Assembly: GCA_029931535.1 (NCBI GenBank)
Contig: JAQPZY010001033.1
Span: 248,001-312,000, forward strand
Reading direction: 5' to 3'
DNA length: 64,000 bases
Source of the DNA: Margaritifera margaritifera
Lineage: Eukaryota > Mollusca > Bivalvia > Unionida > Margaritiferidae
Below are positions 58,238 through 64,000 of this stretch, piece by piece. The position numbers and the translations under genes are program-made. The notes below the pieces were generated by a model, which worked only from the letters and a program-made list of their open reading frames with translations, was not told the origin of the DNA and searched no databases. Each line of letters starts with the position of its first letter. Position 1 is the first letter of the stretch.

Positions 58238-60547
58238 AGCAAAATAATTTTGTTTGTTCAGGAAACTTGATACCTGTCTGTTATATTGATATATTTGCAC
58301 CTAGAAGGCGTCTTCTCTGAGTATTTTGTCAAGTGGGTAGGGAGTAGGCAAGCCACGCTATGTTAAAAACGAATGCCATGTTTTTGAATGAAAATATTAG
58401 GGAGAGGGTGTGGACGATAGCATGCATAAACGCGTGTTTCCTTACTATCTTAATTCCGTTATCATTCGATAAAGAGACTGCAACACAGAAAATTGTTTGA
58501 TAGGAAGTTGCAGAAGTGCCAAACAGCTTTTAGATTATCTATCCGCCATTACTTCCAGATGGGTTCAGGCACGGTTGTGTTGAAATGGAGATGGTGGTAC
58601 TGAGCATCATAAGCAGCAAACATATCGCTAGGACGATTGACTTTTGATCAGACATTGGTGCATTCGTATAAACTCGATCCAAAAAGATAACTGACATAGA
58701 CTTCATAAAATTCATAGATATGTCAGACCTAAAGAATGCGCAACAAAGTTATGTTTGTCCATCAATGGTGTCGTGAGATATTTAAAGACGCTATGCTGCC
58801 AGATTCTTATTGTTCTTATAGCTAGAGAATTCTTGATCCAATATTATTCTTGTATCTTAGTAATTTTATTCATATGTAGCAAACCAATAAGCAGAAGCTA
58901 GGGTCAAGAAAATCCTGAAAAATCTATTACTCCAGATACATTCTGAGTAAAGTGAATGAATGTAATAAATTTAGAACTTTTTGACCAAGCTTTAGCCATT
59001 TGTCGAAAAGACTGGAGAAGGCGAGCGAAGAGCTACATTTTTTTTCCAGGTACCATCCTATATTCTTTATCTTTTGCTGCAGGATATTATCTACATTCGA
59101 CCTGTAATCAATTGATCGTAATAAATAGAGTTATATTACATTACGCAAATCTGGAAACTGAATTCTCTCCAGAACATCATTTTAAAGTTATTCACCATGT
59201 ATGTTATATTACCCTCGTTGATTATATGTTTACTGTTGGTAGGAAACGATGAGCTAGACCAGGTTATCAACGTGTTATTGGGTACAGCCATGTTTGTCGG
59301 TGGATTTATTGGCTGTGTGTTAGATAACACTGTACCAGGTATGTACCTCTGAAGGGGCCCATTTGTTTTACTTTGTTAGTTTAAGCCCTGTTTACGGAGA
59401 GCACTGCATTAGAACGTTACTCAAGACATTTAAAACCATGAGAAGTGATGACCCACTTGAAACCAACATATGTTTTTAACTTTTCTGGCAATATATAGAG
59501 TGTAAGAATAACGAATTAGTGGGCAAAAAATTTTCTACCGTACGCCGAGTCAAACGTTAAAAGACACTTTGAATTTTAATCAGTGGATATAATTTAGCAG
59601 TGTACTTGTAAGTATACTCTACTCTTTGTTCCTTTCATAATTGAATTATTTATAAGCAGCTGCAGAACCCGGCGTTTTCTTTCTCATAATTAATTCCTAT
59701 AAAATGGGTAGATTTTGCAACAAGGAAGAGATATTACATATTTTGTCGAATCCACAGGATATATTCATCAAATGTTGAATCCCGCGATTACAAAGTAAAT
59801 GAATATATAAATAAATGCACGACCTCAGTGGACAAATATGACTTTTTGAAACTTATTAATTTCTGTTTACATACAGCATTTCGTCACGCGCTTTTGCACT
59901 GTATAATCTATTTCGAAGTTAACATAATACAATTTTTTTTTCATTTTGAGGAAATACAACGTATTATGAACGTATTTTATTACATCTACATCTACATTCT
60001 ATTCTTTCTTTTAAAGCCTGCTGTCATTAAATTATTGTACATGTGTAAACAATAAAAAATACTGCAGGCACACGCGTATACAATAAATTCCGCGAATTAG
60101 CTTGCTGTAATATAGGTACACAGGACAAAAGTGTAAATATTGCATGCGAAACTCAATCACCCATTACCCTAAATGTTATGTCATTTTCCTATTCATAGGA
60201 GAAGGGGCGAAAAGTAGAGAGAGCCTCGTACATTTCTTTTCCTTTTTATTTTCTCAGGTACTAAGGAGGAACGAGGTCTGCTCACCTGGAGAAAAAATCT
60301 TGTGTCTTCCTCACAACAATTATCAAAGATTTCTCTGAAGACATACGAGTTCCCTTTCATCACCAAATATTTAAAAAAGATAAATTGCTTGTCATATTTT
60401 CCTCTATCCCCAACTTTTTACAAGGAAATAAACCTGAACTGTTGTCAGAGATCTGAAAAACGTGACGCTTTAAAATACACTTTTGACAACGATGTTCGTG
60501 TTGAGAGCAACTGTGAACTGAGCAATGTTGCGTCAACGCAGTTATAA
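35337..60547 (+). CDS. SLC23-family (nucleobase-ascorbate) transporter, 11 coding exons
   Basis: Exons 35337-35495, 36107-36264, 43861-43949, 45735-45766, 46684-46865, 52599-52719, 53878-54034, 54464-54717, 56319-56598, 59243-59338 and 60258-60547 join to 1818 nt (605 residues plus TAA). All introns are GT/AG and phases match. Length agrees with animal SLC23A1/A2 (about 600). Landmarks: [14 protein letters not shown] before TM1; [10 protein letters not shown] (TM3); [15 protein letters not shown] (TM5-6); ARTDAR and APW loop; [12 protein letters not shown] with Glu325 (TM8); the NAT signature NIGAIGITK at 376-384; [14 protein letters not shown] near the end of the transmembrane core. Such proteins are multi-pass membrane transporters of ascorbate or nucleobases, often Na+-coupled. 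Oddities: TM1 has Gln53-Ala54 where the family has Gln-His; the residue before Asn376 is Gly rather than Gln/Glu/Pro; the TM3-TM4 loop is short and lacks an N-glycosylation sequon. Substrate is therefore uncertain. Orthology (A1, A2 or an invertebrate-specific clade) cannot be settled here. Confidence 0.95.
35496..36106 (+). other. SLC23 intron with (CAT)n run
   Basis: Short intron. A CAT/GAT trinucleotide run at about 35976-36031 lies 75 bp before the acceptor (aatttttgcag). Confidence 0.8.
36107..36264 (+). CDS. SLC23 coding exon 2
   Basis: 158 nt, entry phase 0, exit phase 2; residues 54-106. Encodes the rest of TM1 and TM2 ([20 protein letters not shown], then [20 protein letters not shown]). 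Begins with Ala after the exon-1 Gln, replacing the usual His of the QH pair. Confidence 0.95.
36318..36399. repeat. (TA)n microsatellite
   Basis: About 40 TA units, abutting Penelope-like tail sequence on its right side. Confidence 0.95.
36400..36690 (-). mobile_element. Possible 3' fragment of a Penelope-like or related element
   Basis: On the minus strand this non-coding block has tagatggcgctaatatttcatg, then ccgaaagcgcttgggctgg, and ends at the (TA)n run. The plus-strand phrase ccatgaaatattagcgccatct resembles ggagccatagcgccgtct at about 56972 beside the Penelope-like element. The assignment is inference from that similarity. Confidence 0.35.
36850..37714 (-). pseudogene. LINE reverse transcriptase fragments and C-terminal zinc finger
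   Basis: Fingers motifs at 37714-37280 are followed directly, near 37310, by the C-terminal region [20 protein letters not shown]. This means that several hundred codons, including the catalytic palm, were deleted. A frameshift near 37160 leads to [20 protein letters not shown]. Further on, [21 protein letters not shown] (C2H2-like, first His replaced by Arg) matches the finger found at the end of this LINE family. Confidence 0.82.
38280..38858 (-). pseudogene. LINE endonuclease domain
   Basis: 192-codon open segment. [20 protein letters not shown] leads into the first catalytic block, then [20 protein letters not shown], then [20 protein letters not shown] and the terminal TDHRLS motif. The Asp of the common GDFNARVG is Asn here. 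It is out of frame with the RT segments downstream. Confidence 0.85.
39080..39158. repeat. (TA)n(GT)n microsatellite
   Basis: About 30 TA units followed by eight GT units. Confidence 0.95.
39238..39292. repeat. Single hairpin related to the double-hairpin MITE
   Basis: Arms gacccagatctg and cagatcagggtc around a cataatgcg centre, the same motif set as in the elements at 45278 and 47133 but with one hairpin only and without the terminal repeats. Confidence 0.6.
40551..40594. repeat. (TA)n microsatellite
   Basis: About 22 TA units. Confidence 0.95.
41136..41640 (+). pseudogene. Decayed gene fragment of the virus-like/Polinton-neighbourhood type
   Basis: An ATG at 41136 opens [19 protein letters not shown] and a hydrophobic segment, with TGA near 41250. 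Shifted frames then give a helical stretch with [28 protein letters not shown] recall the combination of a Gly-rich hydrophobic region followed by a KHDEI...SKLN...I-SKAL helix from recurrent bivalve predicted proteins. That is memory only, and the copy is clearly broken. Confidence 0.3.
43861..43949 (+). CDS. SLC23 coding exon 3
   Basis: 89 nt, entry phase 2, exit phase 1; completes Arg106 and encodes 107-135: [20 protein letters not shown] (TM3), then TDRWKC. Borders ttttatag|a and gatg|gttaac. Confidence 0.93.
44009..44120. repeat. (TATG)n(TA)n compound microsatellite
   Basis: About 16 TATG units running into about 23 TA units, starting 60 bp after the exon 3 donor. Confidence 0.95.
44795..44890. 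mobile_element. SINE-tail-like fragment
   Basis: tttggtttggtggggttaag followed by cccacttt resembles the tail side of the family 1 SINE (ggtttggttttgtggggttt at 18147). No tRNA head is present. Confidence 0.4.
45009..45270. repeat. 34-bp tandem repeat, about 7.6 copies
   Basis: Unit tatttttatgtaatatttga plus atagctagcatatg. Copies alternate ttttaa/tttgaa before the palindromic tagctagca core. It ends directly at the MITE that begins at 45278. Confidence 0.92.
45278..45499. mobile_element. Double-hairpin MITE, copy 1
   Basis: 222 bp with terminal inverted repeats: taccgtctctactcgcgtat at the left and atacgcgaatatagacggta at the right. Direct TAC flanks lie on both sides (45275-45277 and 45500-45502), consistent with a 3-bp target duplication. 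Inside are two hairpins. The first (45314-45339 with 45353-45378) is a perfect 26-bp stem around tcgcataatgtgc. The second, at about 45399-45463, is a similar stem with two mismatches. No coding capacity. Confidence 0.85.
45735..45766 (+). CDS. SLC23 coding exon 4 (32-nt exon)
   Basis: Very short exon between attaatttcag and gag|gtatgt; entry phase 1, exit phase 0. Completes Asp136 and encodes [10 protein letters not shown] (137-146), which aligns with the HP.IRE segment before TM4. Required to keep phase between exons 3 and 5. Confidence 0.9.
46684..46865 (+). CDS. SLC23 coding exon 5
   Basis: 182 nt, entry phase 0, exit phase 2; residues 147-206. Encodes TM4-TM6: [37 protein letters not shown] and VHWGISF, all strong SLC23 matches. 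The acceptor is a weak AAG (acttgaag), chosen because it joins the conserved IRE to ISGNVM in phase. Donor at|gtaagc. Confidence 0.92.
47133..47351. mobile_element. Double-hairpin MITE, copy 2 (opposite orientation)
   Basis: 219 bp, termini taccgtatatactcgcgtat and atacacgagtataaacggta. It contains the same two hairpins as 45278-45499 but in inverted order: the tgcatagaccctgatctgcc stem at about 47170-47233 first, the caaacaatatagactctgat stem at about 47255-47318 second. The flanks do not show a clear target duplication. Confidence 0.85.
47444..47579 (+). CDS. Possible alternative terminal exon of the SLC23 gene
   Basis: The segment follows an excellent acceptor (ttgttcttgttgtag). Spliced to the exon 5 donor it is in phase and adds Met plus 44 codons (beginning [20 protein letters not shown]) to a TAA at 47577. 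It has no similarity to SLC23, which continues perfectly at exon 6. An AATAAA lies 197 bp after the stop. If used, it would give a truncated protein of about 251 residues ending after TM6. It may also be chance. Confidence 0.25.
47777..47782 (+). terminator. Candidate polyadenylation signal for the alternative exon
   Basis: AATAAA followed by a GT-rich stretch (gttatgtgtac). Confidence 0.25.
48555..48725 (-). mobile_element. tRNA-derived SINE-like fragment
   Basis: The minus strand shows gggttgcgggttcgatacc (B-box-like) after a tRNA-like region with acccgtcacccgttg. A tail with gtgcttgagaaaggcacttg follows, the usual SINE order. Confidence 0.55.
49672..49770. repeat. (CATA)n microsatellite
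   Basis: About 24 uninterrupted CATA units. Confidence 0.95.
49998..50190 (+). mobile_element. tRNA-derived SINE, family 3, copy 2
   Basis: Head gggcgccgcgatagatcag with the B-box-like cgggttctatacccg. The body has gtgccccggtgtgtcatttg, and the tail gtgccgttaaaaccacc is interrupted by a poly-C run (about 50154-50173) before aacaaaaacaaac. Same tail as 22628-22796. Confidence 0.75.
50191..51209 (+). other. SLC23 intron 5, unstructured part
   Basis: AT-rich; degenerate short repeats of tatgaatg/gaatatcg type at about 50340-50680 (atatgaatgg, gaatacgaatga and similar). No gene. Confidence 0.5.
51210..52012. mobile_element. Long foldback element (about 353-bp arms)
   Basis: The left arm (51210-51562) is complementary over nearly its whole length to the right arm (51589-52012) across a 26-nt loop. 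Examples: cgtggccacgatcgcgcc pairs with ggcgcg-type gcgcgatcgtggccatg, and ttacaatttacctatcagtc pairs with gactgataggtaaattgtaa. Outer ends are ctggcgacag and gtggcgccag. The right arm is longer because of a nested insertion at 51859-51921. No protein is encoded. Confidence 0.88.
51859..51921 (-). mobile_element. 63-bp nested insertion with 11-bp target duplication
   Basis: Flanked by perfect direct copies of ggaaagaagtg (51848-51858 and 51922-51932). The left foldback arm has only one equivalent. On the minus strand the insert ends in gcaatcatcatcatcatcat, a simple-repeat 3' tail. Tail plus target duplication of this size is the signature of target-primed insertion by a truncated LINE or SINE. 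Confidence 0.75.
52145..52330. repeat. ~54-bp tandem repeat, about 3.5 copies
   Basis: Unit contains cagacatgcatactcatggt and acataatataaatgacatgt. The first copy is most diverged. Confidence 0.85.
52505..52532. repeat. (CTGT)n microsatellite
   Basis: About seven CTGT units, 67 bp before the exon 6 acceptor. Confidence 0.9.
52599..52719 (+). CDS. SLC23 coding exon 6
   Basis: 121 nt, entry phase 2, exit phase 0; completes Met207 and encodes 208-247: [17 protein letters not shown] (TM7), then [19 protein letters not shown], matching the YRWGKG...FKMFP loop. Borders tcttttcag|g and ccg|gtaaag. Confidence 0.93.
53104..53140. repeat. Poly-A tract
   Basis: 37 consecutive A, in the intron after exon 6; could be a retroelement tail but no body was recognised upstream. 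Confidence 0.9.
53525..53735. repeat. ~64-bp tandem repeat, about 3 copies
   Basis: Unit carries tgttataaatagtgtatgcc and cacctaagaaagtca; copies differ by several substitutions. Confidence 0.88.
53878..54034 (+). CDS. SLC23 coding exon 7
   Basis: 157 nt, entry phase 0, exit phase 1; residues 248-299. [20 protein letters not shown] followed by [20 protein letters not shown], matching the family's WLLCYVLT...ARTDAR...APW segment. Borders tttctcgtag|g and cctt|gtgagt. Confidence 0.95.
54464..54717 (+). CDS. SLC23 coding exon 8 (substrate-site exon)
   Basis: 254 nt, entry phase 1, exit phase 0; residues 300-384. Contains [34 protein letters not shown] with Glu325, [13 protein letters not shown] with Glu354 just after, and the NAT signature ending exactly at the exon boundary (NIGAIGITK). 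The residue at the first signature position is Gly375. Confidence 0.97.
54718..56318 (+). other. SLC23 intron 8
   Basis: AT-rich. The block at 55015-55135 and the A-rich tract at about 56012-56040 carry no recognised element. Confidence 0.6.
56319..56598 (+). CDS. SLC23 coding exon 9
   Basis: 280 nt, entry phase 0, exit phase 1; residues 385-477. [60 protein letters not shown], then [21 protein letters not shown]11-TM12 and the conserved TRNL motif. Borders atatttacag|g and acag|gttggt. Confidence 0.97.
56666..56758. repeat. (CA)n(TA)n compound microsatellite
   Basis: About 14 CA units then about 32 TA units, 68 bp after the exon 9 donor. It abuts the 3' side of the Penelope-like element region. 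Confidence 0.95.
57210..58150 (-). mobile_element. Penelope-like element, 5'-truncated
   Basis: Minus-strand frames: RT thumb and C-terminal region (58090-57691) with [17 protein letters not shown], a stop, then [36 protein letters not shown] and HWPIAES. A frame break follows, then a GIY-YIG-type endonuclease (57601-57231) with [50 protein letters not shown] and YWIRRLRTL. This RT plus GIY-YIG arrangement defines Penelope-like elements. The RT catalytic core is missing. (TA)n runs sit on both sides (56695-56758 and 58164-58234). Confidence 0.9.
58164..58234. repeat. (TA)n microsatellite
   Basis: About 35 TA units directly at the truncated end of the Penelope-like element. Confidence 0.95.
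58235..59242 (+). other. SLC23 intron 9, distal part
   Basis: No element recognised; ends at the exon 10 acceptor (tactgttggtag). Confidence 0.6.
59243..59338 (+). CDS. SLC23 coding exon 10
   Basis: 96 nt, entry phase 1, exit phase 1; residues 478-509. [20 protein letters not shown] then [12 protein letters not shown]: the last transmembrane segment and the highly conserved LDNTVPG. Borders ttggtag|g and ccag|gtatgt. Confidence 0.96.
60258..60547 (+). CDS. SLC23 coding exon 11 (stop codon)
   Basis: 290 nt, entry phase 1, ends at TAA 60545-60547; residues 510-605. [20 protein letters not shown], then [17 protein letters not shown], matching GSPEERGL.W and KSYDFP...K. The C-terminal tail after about residue 560 (beginning [12 protein letters not shown]) is not conserved. 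Confidence 0.95.
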
Positions 60548-60653
60548 ATTTATAAAATATTGTCACTGTTGAACATTATATTTCTTCCAGTAACATGTAG
60601 TTTTTTCTTGTCATACTTTTACTATATACTACATAGAGTAAGTGACCGTTGGT

Positions 60654-60693
<40 letters not shown>

Positions 60694-60830
60694 AAACAAA
60701 CACACGCAGACACACATGGGAACTTTATCCTGATGTACCAGCTCTTGCCACATATTATTCATCAACCAACAAAAGATACCTATTATGTTTGACATTAAAG
60801 TATAATAAAACACCGCTGGTTCATATTTTT
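60548..60830 (+). other. SLC23 3' UTR (proposed)
   Basis: Follows the stop; includes a (CA)n run at 60655-60689. Its end is set by the AATAAA at 60804. Confidence 0.6.
60804..60809 (+). terminator. Polyadenylation signal (proposed)
   Basis: AATAAA 257 bp after the SLC23 stop codon, followed by a T-rich stretch. Confidence 0.55.
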
Positions 60831-61082
60831 AAATCAATGAATTAATGTTCAACATTGTTTCTTTACGTTCCTACTGGCTTTAATCAAGGAAGAAAAATGT
60901 AGTAACATCATACGACCCCCAAAACGCCATGACATTATAAAATGTATTACTTGTTGCATTTGTGTTAAAGCTCAATATTTGTTGCAGCGAATATCTAACT
61001 TGTATACATGGAATATTTAGCATACTCATCGTGTACTTGTAATTGATAAATAGTGGATCTCAGATGGGTAATGCTTTAATAT

Positions 61083-61590
61083 TCAATTTATGAAACTCGT
61101 TGAGTAATTTCCAGCTTTTGTGAGGCTTGGCGGGCTAAAGCTAGAAATTATTCAACGAGTTTCATCAGTATGAAATAATTGTCCATTTGAGATTCAGTCT
61201 ATCACATAGCTTTTTATTTTCAGAAGAAAAAGAGTCTAGATACAAAGAAGAATAAATGATTTTGGGCATTTCATTTAATTCTGGCCCAGACTCTGCATTA
61301 TTAAATTCTTTCGCATAACAAAGATAGTCCCAGGCGCGAATTGAAGCAATATTGCTCAATTCGATCACCAATAACATTTAGAAGTAGATTTTTTAAACTA
61401 AATTCCTTTTTTTGTTTTGTTTTACAAATTGCAATTCAAAGAGCAACTGTCCTTCTAATCAATAGAACATGTGATACAGACAGCATAATTTTCAACACTG
61501 GATCTCTGATGGAAATTTCTGTGAGATGTCACATAGTTCACTCCGTCAAGTCAGCTGGAGTTGTTGAGGCGCCATATACATGTGTTCTAA
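61083..61590. repeat. Dispersed palindrome-bearing repeat, copy B
   Basis: Starts with an inverted repeat: atgaaactcgttgagtaatt at 61090 pairs with aaattattcaacgagtttca ending about 61165. It continues collinearly with 15560-15935. Compared with copy A it has insertions (for example about 30 bp near 61400). The frame 61341-61685 (+) across it has no domain. Confidence 0.75.
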
Positions 61591-62460
61591 GGGATATAAC
61601 TCCCAAAGTACGGAAACTCAAGGAATTATTCAGAGCTTATCGAAGACGGCGAACTAAATCACATCAGTTGTCTGAAGAAAAATAGAATCACCCACGCAAA
61701 TATGTCGCCGTGTTAGTAAAGAAACTCCCGTTTGGTTTGAAAATGCGAAGAAGATGATTACGTAAGGCTAGAAGGGCCGGAAAGCTTAGTATTACCATTT
61801 CCATTGAACGGTCAACTTTGGTGGGACTATCTGTTTTCCGCAGCTTTATTTTGATTGGCTTTTTCACGTAAAGAGGTTTGTTTGCTTGGCAAGCCTTGGT
61901 TTAGATTTGCTGAATCTCGTGAAACTCTGGACTCTGATCAAGCTGATTGCCTGGGAGAAGCAGACGTTTTGGGAGACGTGTCAATTACATTCTGGCTAGC
62001 CAGCTGAGAAAATAAATTACAAATATGAATAACTGAGATTAATTGAAGGATTAAGGTAATACTTTTAAAGACGTTTACAACAATTAAGTTTCAAAGAGCA
62101 CCAGTAGTCTTAGTGACACCATTACGCCGAATACTAGATTACTTCTGTGACGACACATTTCCAGATCGGACGCATAAGATGCATTTTCTAATCCAAAACT
62201 GCATTCCTCGCCAAAAACGATAAATTGCGATAATTATATAACATTATTTGAAAGCGATACAAGCTAAGAAAAATGGAAAAATCTTGAAAAAATATATACC
62301 GCCGTCTTGACAAAACAGGGGATAGGATCCGACGGGATTCAAAACTGCCGGAGAAAGGATTTTTAAATCGTGTGGTTTTGCACTGTACAGGTAGGAAGTG
62401 GAACAAAACAACAAGACACGTAGTTCATCAATAAGGTACCTATTCAGAAGTCTGTTCAAC
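61591..62460. other. No gene seen
   Basis: No recognisable domain, splice-supported exon or element. Confidence 0.4.
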
Positions 62461-62462
62461 AC

Positions 62463-62695
62463 CACAGTCGAAACGAAAATGACACAGCTTAGGTGATTTT
62501 CAATAGGTATTTTTGGACACACAGTCGAAACGAAAATGACACAGCTGAGGTGATTTTCAATAGGTATTTTTGGACACACAGTCGAAACGAAAATGACACA
62601 GCTGAGGTAATTTTCAATAGGTTTTTCTGGACACACAGTCGAAACGAAAAAGACACAACTGAGGTGATTCTCAATAGGTTTTTCTTGACACACGC
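62463..62695. repeat. 57-bp tandem repeat, 4 copies
   Basis: Unit cacagtcgaaacgaaaatga plus cacagctgaggtgattttca plus ataggtatttttggaca. 57 is a multiple of 3 and the unit lacks stops in several frames, so long frames exist on both strands (for example 62702-62244 - and 62493-62726 +). The first two or three copies are nearly identical; the fourth differs at about six positions. Confidence 0.95.
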
Positions 62696-62939
62696 GAAGC
62701 ATGATGTGATCAAACCAACGAAATGATCAGCGTGGCAAATGCAGTCGTAAATAGCCGTCTATTAATAACCTGAGGATTGGCAAACCAGAGTGGAAAGGTC
62801 GTGCATTTGCCTTCCCAGCGTCATTATTAAAAGATTAGCACGTATAGAAGAGTTTTTACTCGTCTCCTAAGGGTTAAAACATATCAAATAATGATAACCA
62901 ATATGCTAAAGATGTCATGGAACATTAACATTCAAATAC

Positions 62940-64000
62940 TTGGAGATACTCATGACTATTATGTGAAGAAAGATACATAGATGCTATGTTACAATTTTGA
63001 GGAGTTTAAGAATGTCTGTGTGAAATATTACAAAACGAAACTCTGCTCACAATCATAGCGCACCATGACTAGCTCATTATGCAGGTTTAGAGATATCGGA
63101 TGTAGAACTTAAACTTATAACAGACAACGACATGTTCCTGATTATTAAGAGCGGAATTAGAGTTGGAATTAGCATGTTACTACATGGATACGCTGAAGCA
63201 AATCATGAATAATATCTGAACAAATATAATAAAGTAATAAAATTATGGTAACCATCATTTTTCTATCTTACTGTATTTGTCAAGTCCAAGTCTCAGAGTG
63301 CAGCAAAGCTCAGTACGAAAGGTCAAGATAATTTATTATGCATACCTAGATGCTAACAATCTATATATGTCGGCCTGGAGCAAATAGATGCCGGTGAAAA
63401 ATTATACATTGGCAACTGATAAAGAAATTAGATCAGAAAAAATCAAATCTGTTCAAAATTGCAAGTGACTATGATACTGTTTCTATTTTAGAAGTGGATT
63501 GGAAGATTTCATTACACTTGCATTAATATTTCAAGAATTACCTGTTAGATATAGATACATTAATTCCAGATGAAAATGAATTATTTCCCTTGGAAAAGAA
63601 GCTGAATACCTACAATGGTACATAACTAACAGTACCAAAATTGTTATGTACACTGAAAATAGAGAGAAATATGTCATGAAATACATACATTTTAAACTTT
63701 ACATACAATTGCGTTTCAAATTGAAAACAATACACCGAGTTGTCTTATTTGATAAAAAAAACGTAGGTTAAATAACGTATATAACAGAGTACAAAGTTAG
63801 ACACAAAGCAGCGAATAATTTTGAAAAAGACAAATGAATAACTGAGTGTTCCACAAAGAAACAGTATAAATATGTACAGATGAAAATAAATATTTTAGAT
63901 GTCAGTAAGATTGGTCATTTGCCAGGAGAAATATTATCGATAAATTACGTACGGTTGAGTAGTCTTAAAAACAAGAAAATTAAATCAAGCAAACCAGTAT
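62940..64000 (+). pseudogene. Decayed protein-primed family-B DNA polymerase (Polinton/virus-like), runs off window
   Basis: Plus-strand frames, shifting several times, give in order: HDYYVKKD (62951-), NFEEFKNVCVKYYK (about 62992-63033), VELKLITDNDMFLIIKSGIR (63102-63161), VGISMLLHGYAEAN, YLDANNLYMSAW (63343-63378) and ILEVDW (about 63490). The YLDANNLY block fits PolB motif A (the D..SLYPS site) in the variant seen in polymerases of Maverick/Polinton-type elements and related viruses. Later segments with YNCVSN-type and QRNSINMYR-type pieces are heavily mutated. At least six stops or frameshifts make it non-functional. The adjoining genes would lie beyond 64000. Confidence 0.75.

Noticed and set aside
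62244..62726. Repetitive proteins on both strands across the 57-bp array
   Set aside because: Both strands are open because of the repeat; no start context or splice support.
1..64000. A new multi-gene defence, biosynthetic or regulatory system
   Set aside because: Everything recognisable is one transporter gene plus mobile elements and simple repeats; no group of intact unknown genes was found.

Overview
This is a stretch of animal nuclear genome, most likely from a bivalve or closely related mollusc. The lineage is an inference. It rests on an intron-rich, divergent animal gene, on the TE spectrum (Ty3/Gypsy including a Gmr1-like type, Penelope-like, tRNA-derived SINEs, foldback MITEs, relics of a self-synthesising DNA element), and on AT-rich DNA full of microsatellites. 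No bacterial-type gene organisation, canonical tRNA, rRNA or CRISPR array was seen.

One host gene can be assembled with confidence. It is a plus-strand SLC23 (nucleobase-ascorbate transporter, NCS2) gene with 11 coding exons between 35337 and 60547. All exon junctions have GT/AG borders and compatible phases, giving 605 codons plus a stop. The 5' non-coding exon(s) were not found. The protein keeps most family landmarks but has Ala where the TM1 'QH' motif has His, and Gly at the first position of the NAT signature, so it is a divergent paralogue. A phase-compatible exon-like segment with an in-frame stop and a downstream AATAAA lies in the intron after coding exon 5 and could be an alternative 3' end.

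Layout. 1-3100: no recognised gene. 3100-5600 (minus) and 9430-10050 (plus): decayed reading frames resembling mollusc genes associated with viral-type/Polinton-like elements. 6930-8110: a 143-bp tandem array. 10320-10800: a 47-bp array. 11300-22800: AT-rich DNA with SINEs and one possible orphan exon. 22940-26850: a degenerate Ty3/Gypsy element (minus). 29784-35070: a second Ty3/Gypsy element (minus) whose integrase precedes reverse transcriptase; its 5' LTR ends 266 bp before the first SLC23 coding exon. 36780-38860 (minus): a non-LTR retrotransposon inside an SLC23 intron. 45278-45499 and 47133-47351: two double-hairpin MITE copies in opposite orientation. 51210-52012: a long foldback element carrying a small nested insertion. 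57210-58150 (minus): a Penelope-like element with a GIY-YIG domain. After the SLC23 3' end come a dispersed palindrome-bearing repeat, a 57-bp tandem repeat and, from 62940 to the window edge, a decayed family-B DNA polymerase.

No convincing undescribed multi-gene system was found. The most notable items are the atypical SLC23 transporter, its possible truncated isoform, the copia-like domain order of the second Gypsy element, and the foldback and double-hairpin elements in its introns.
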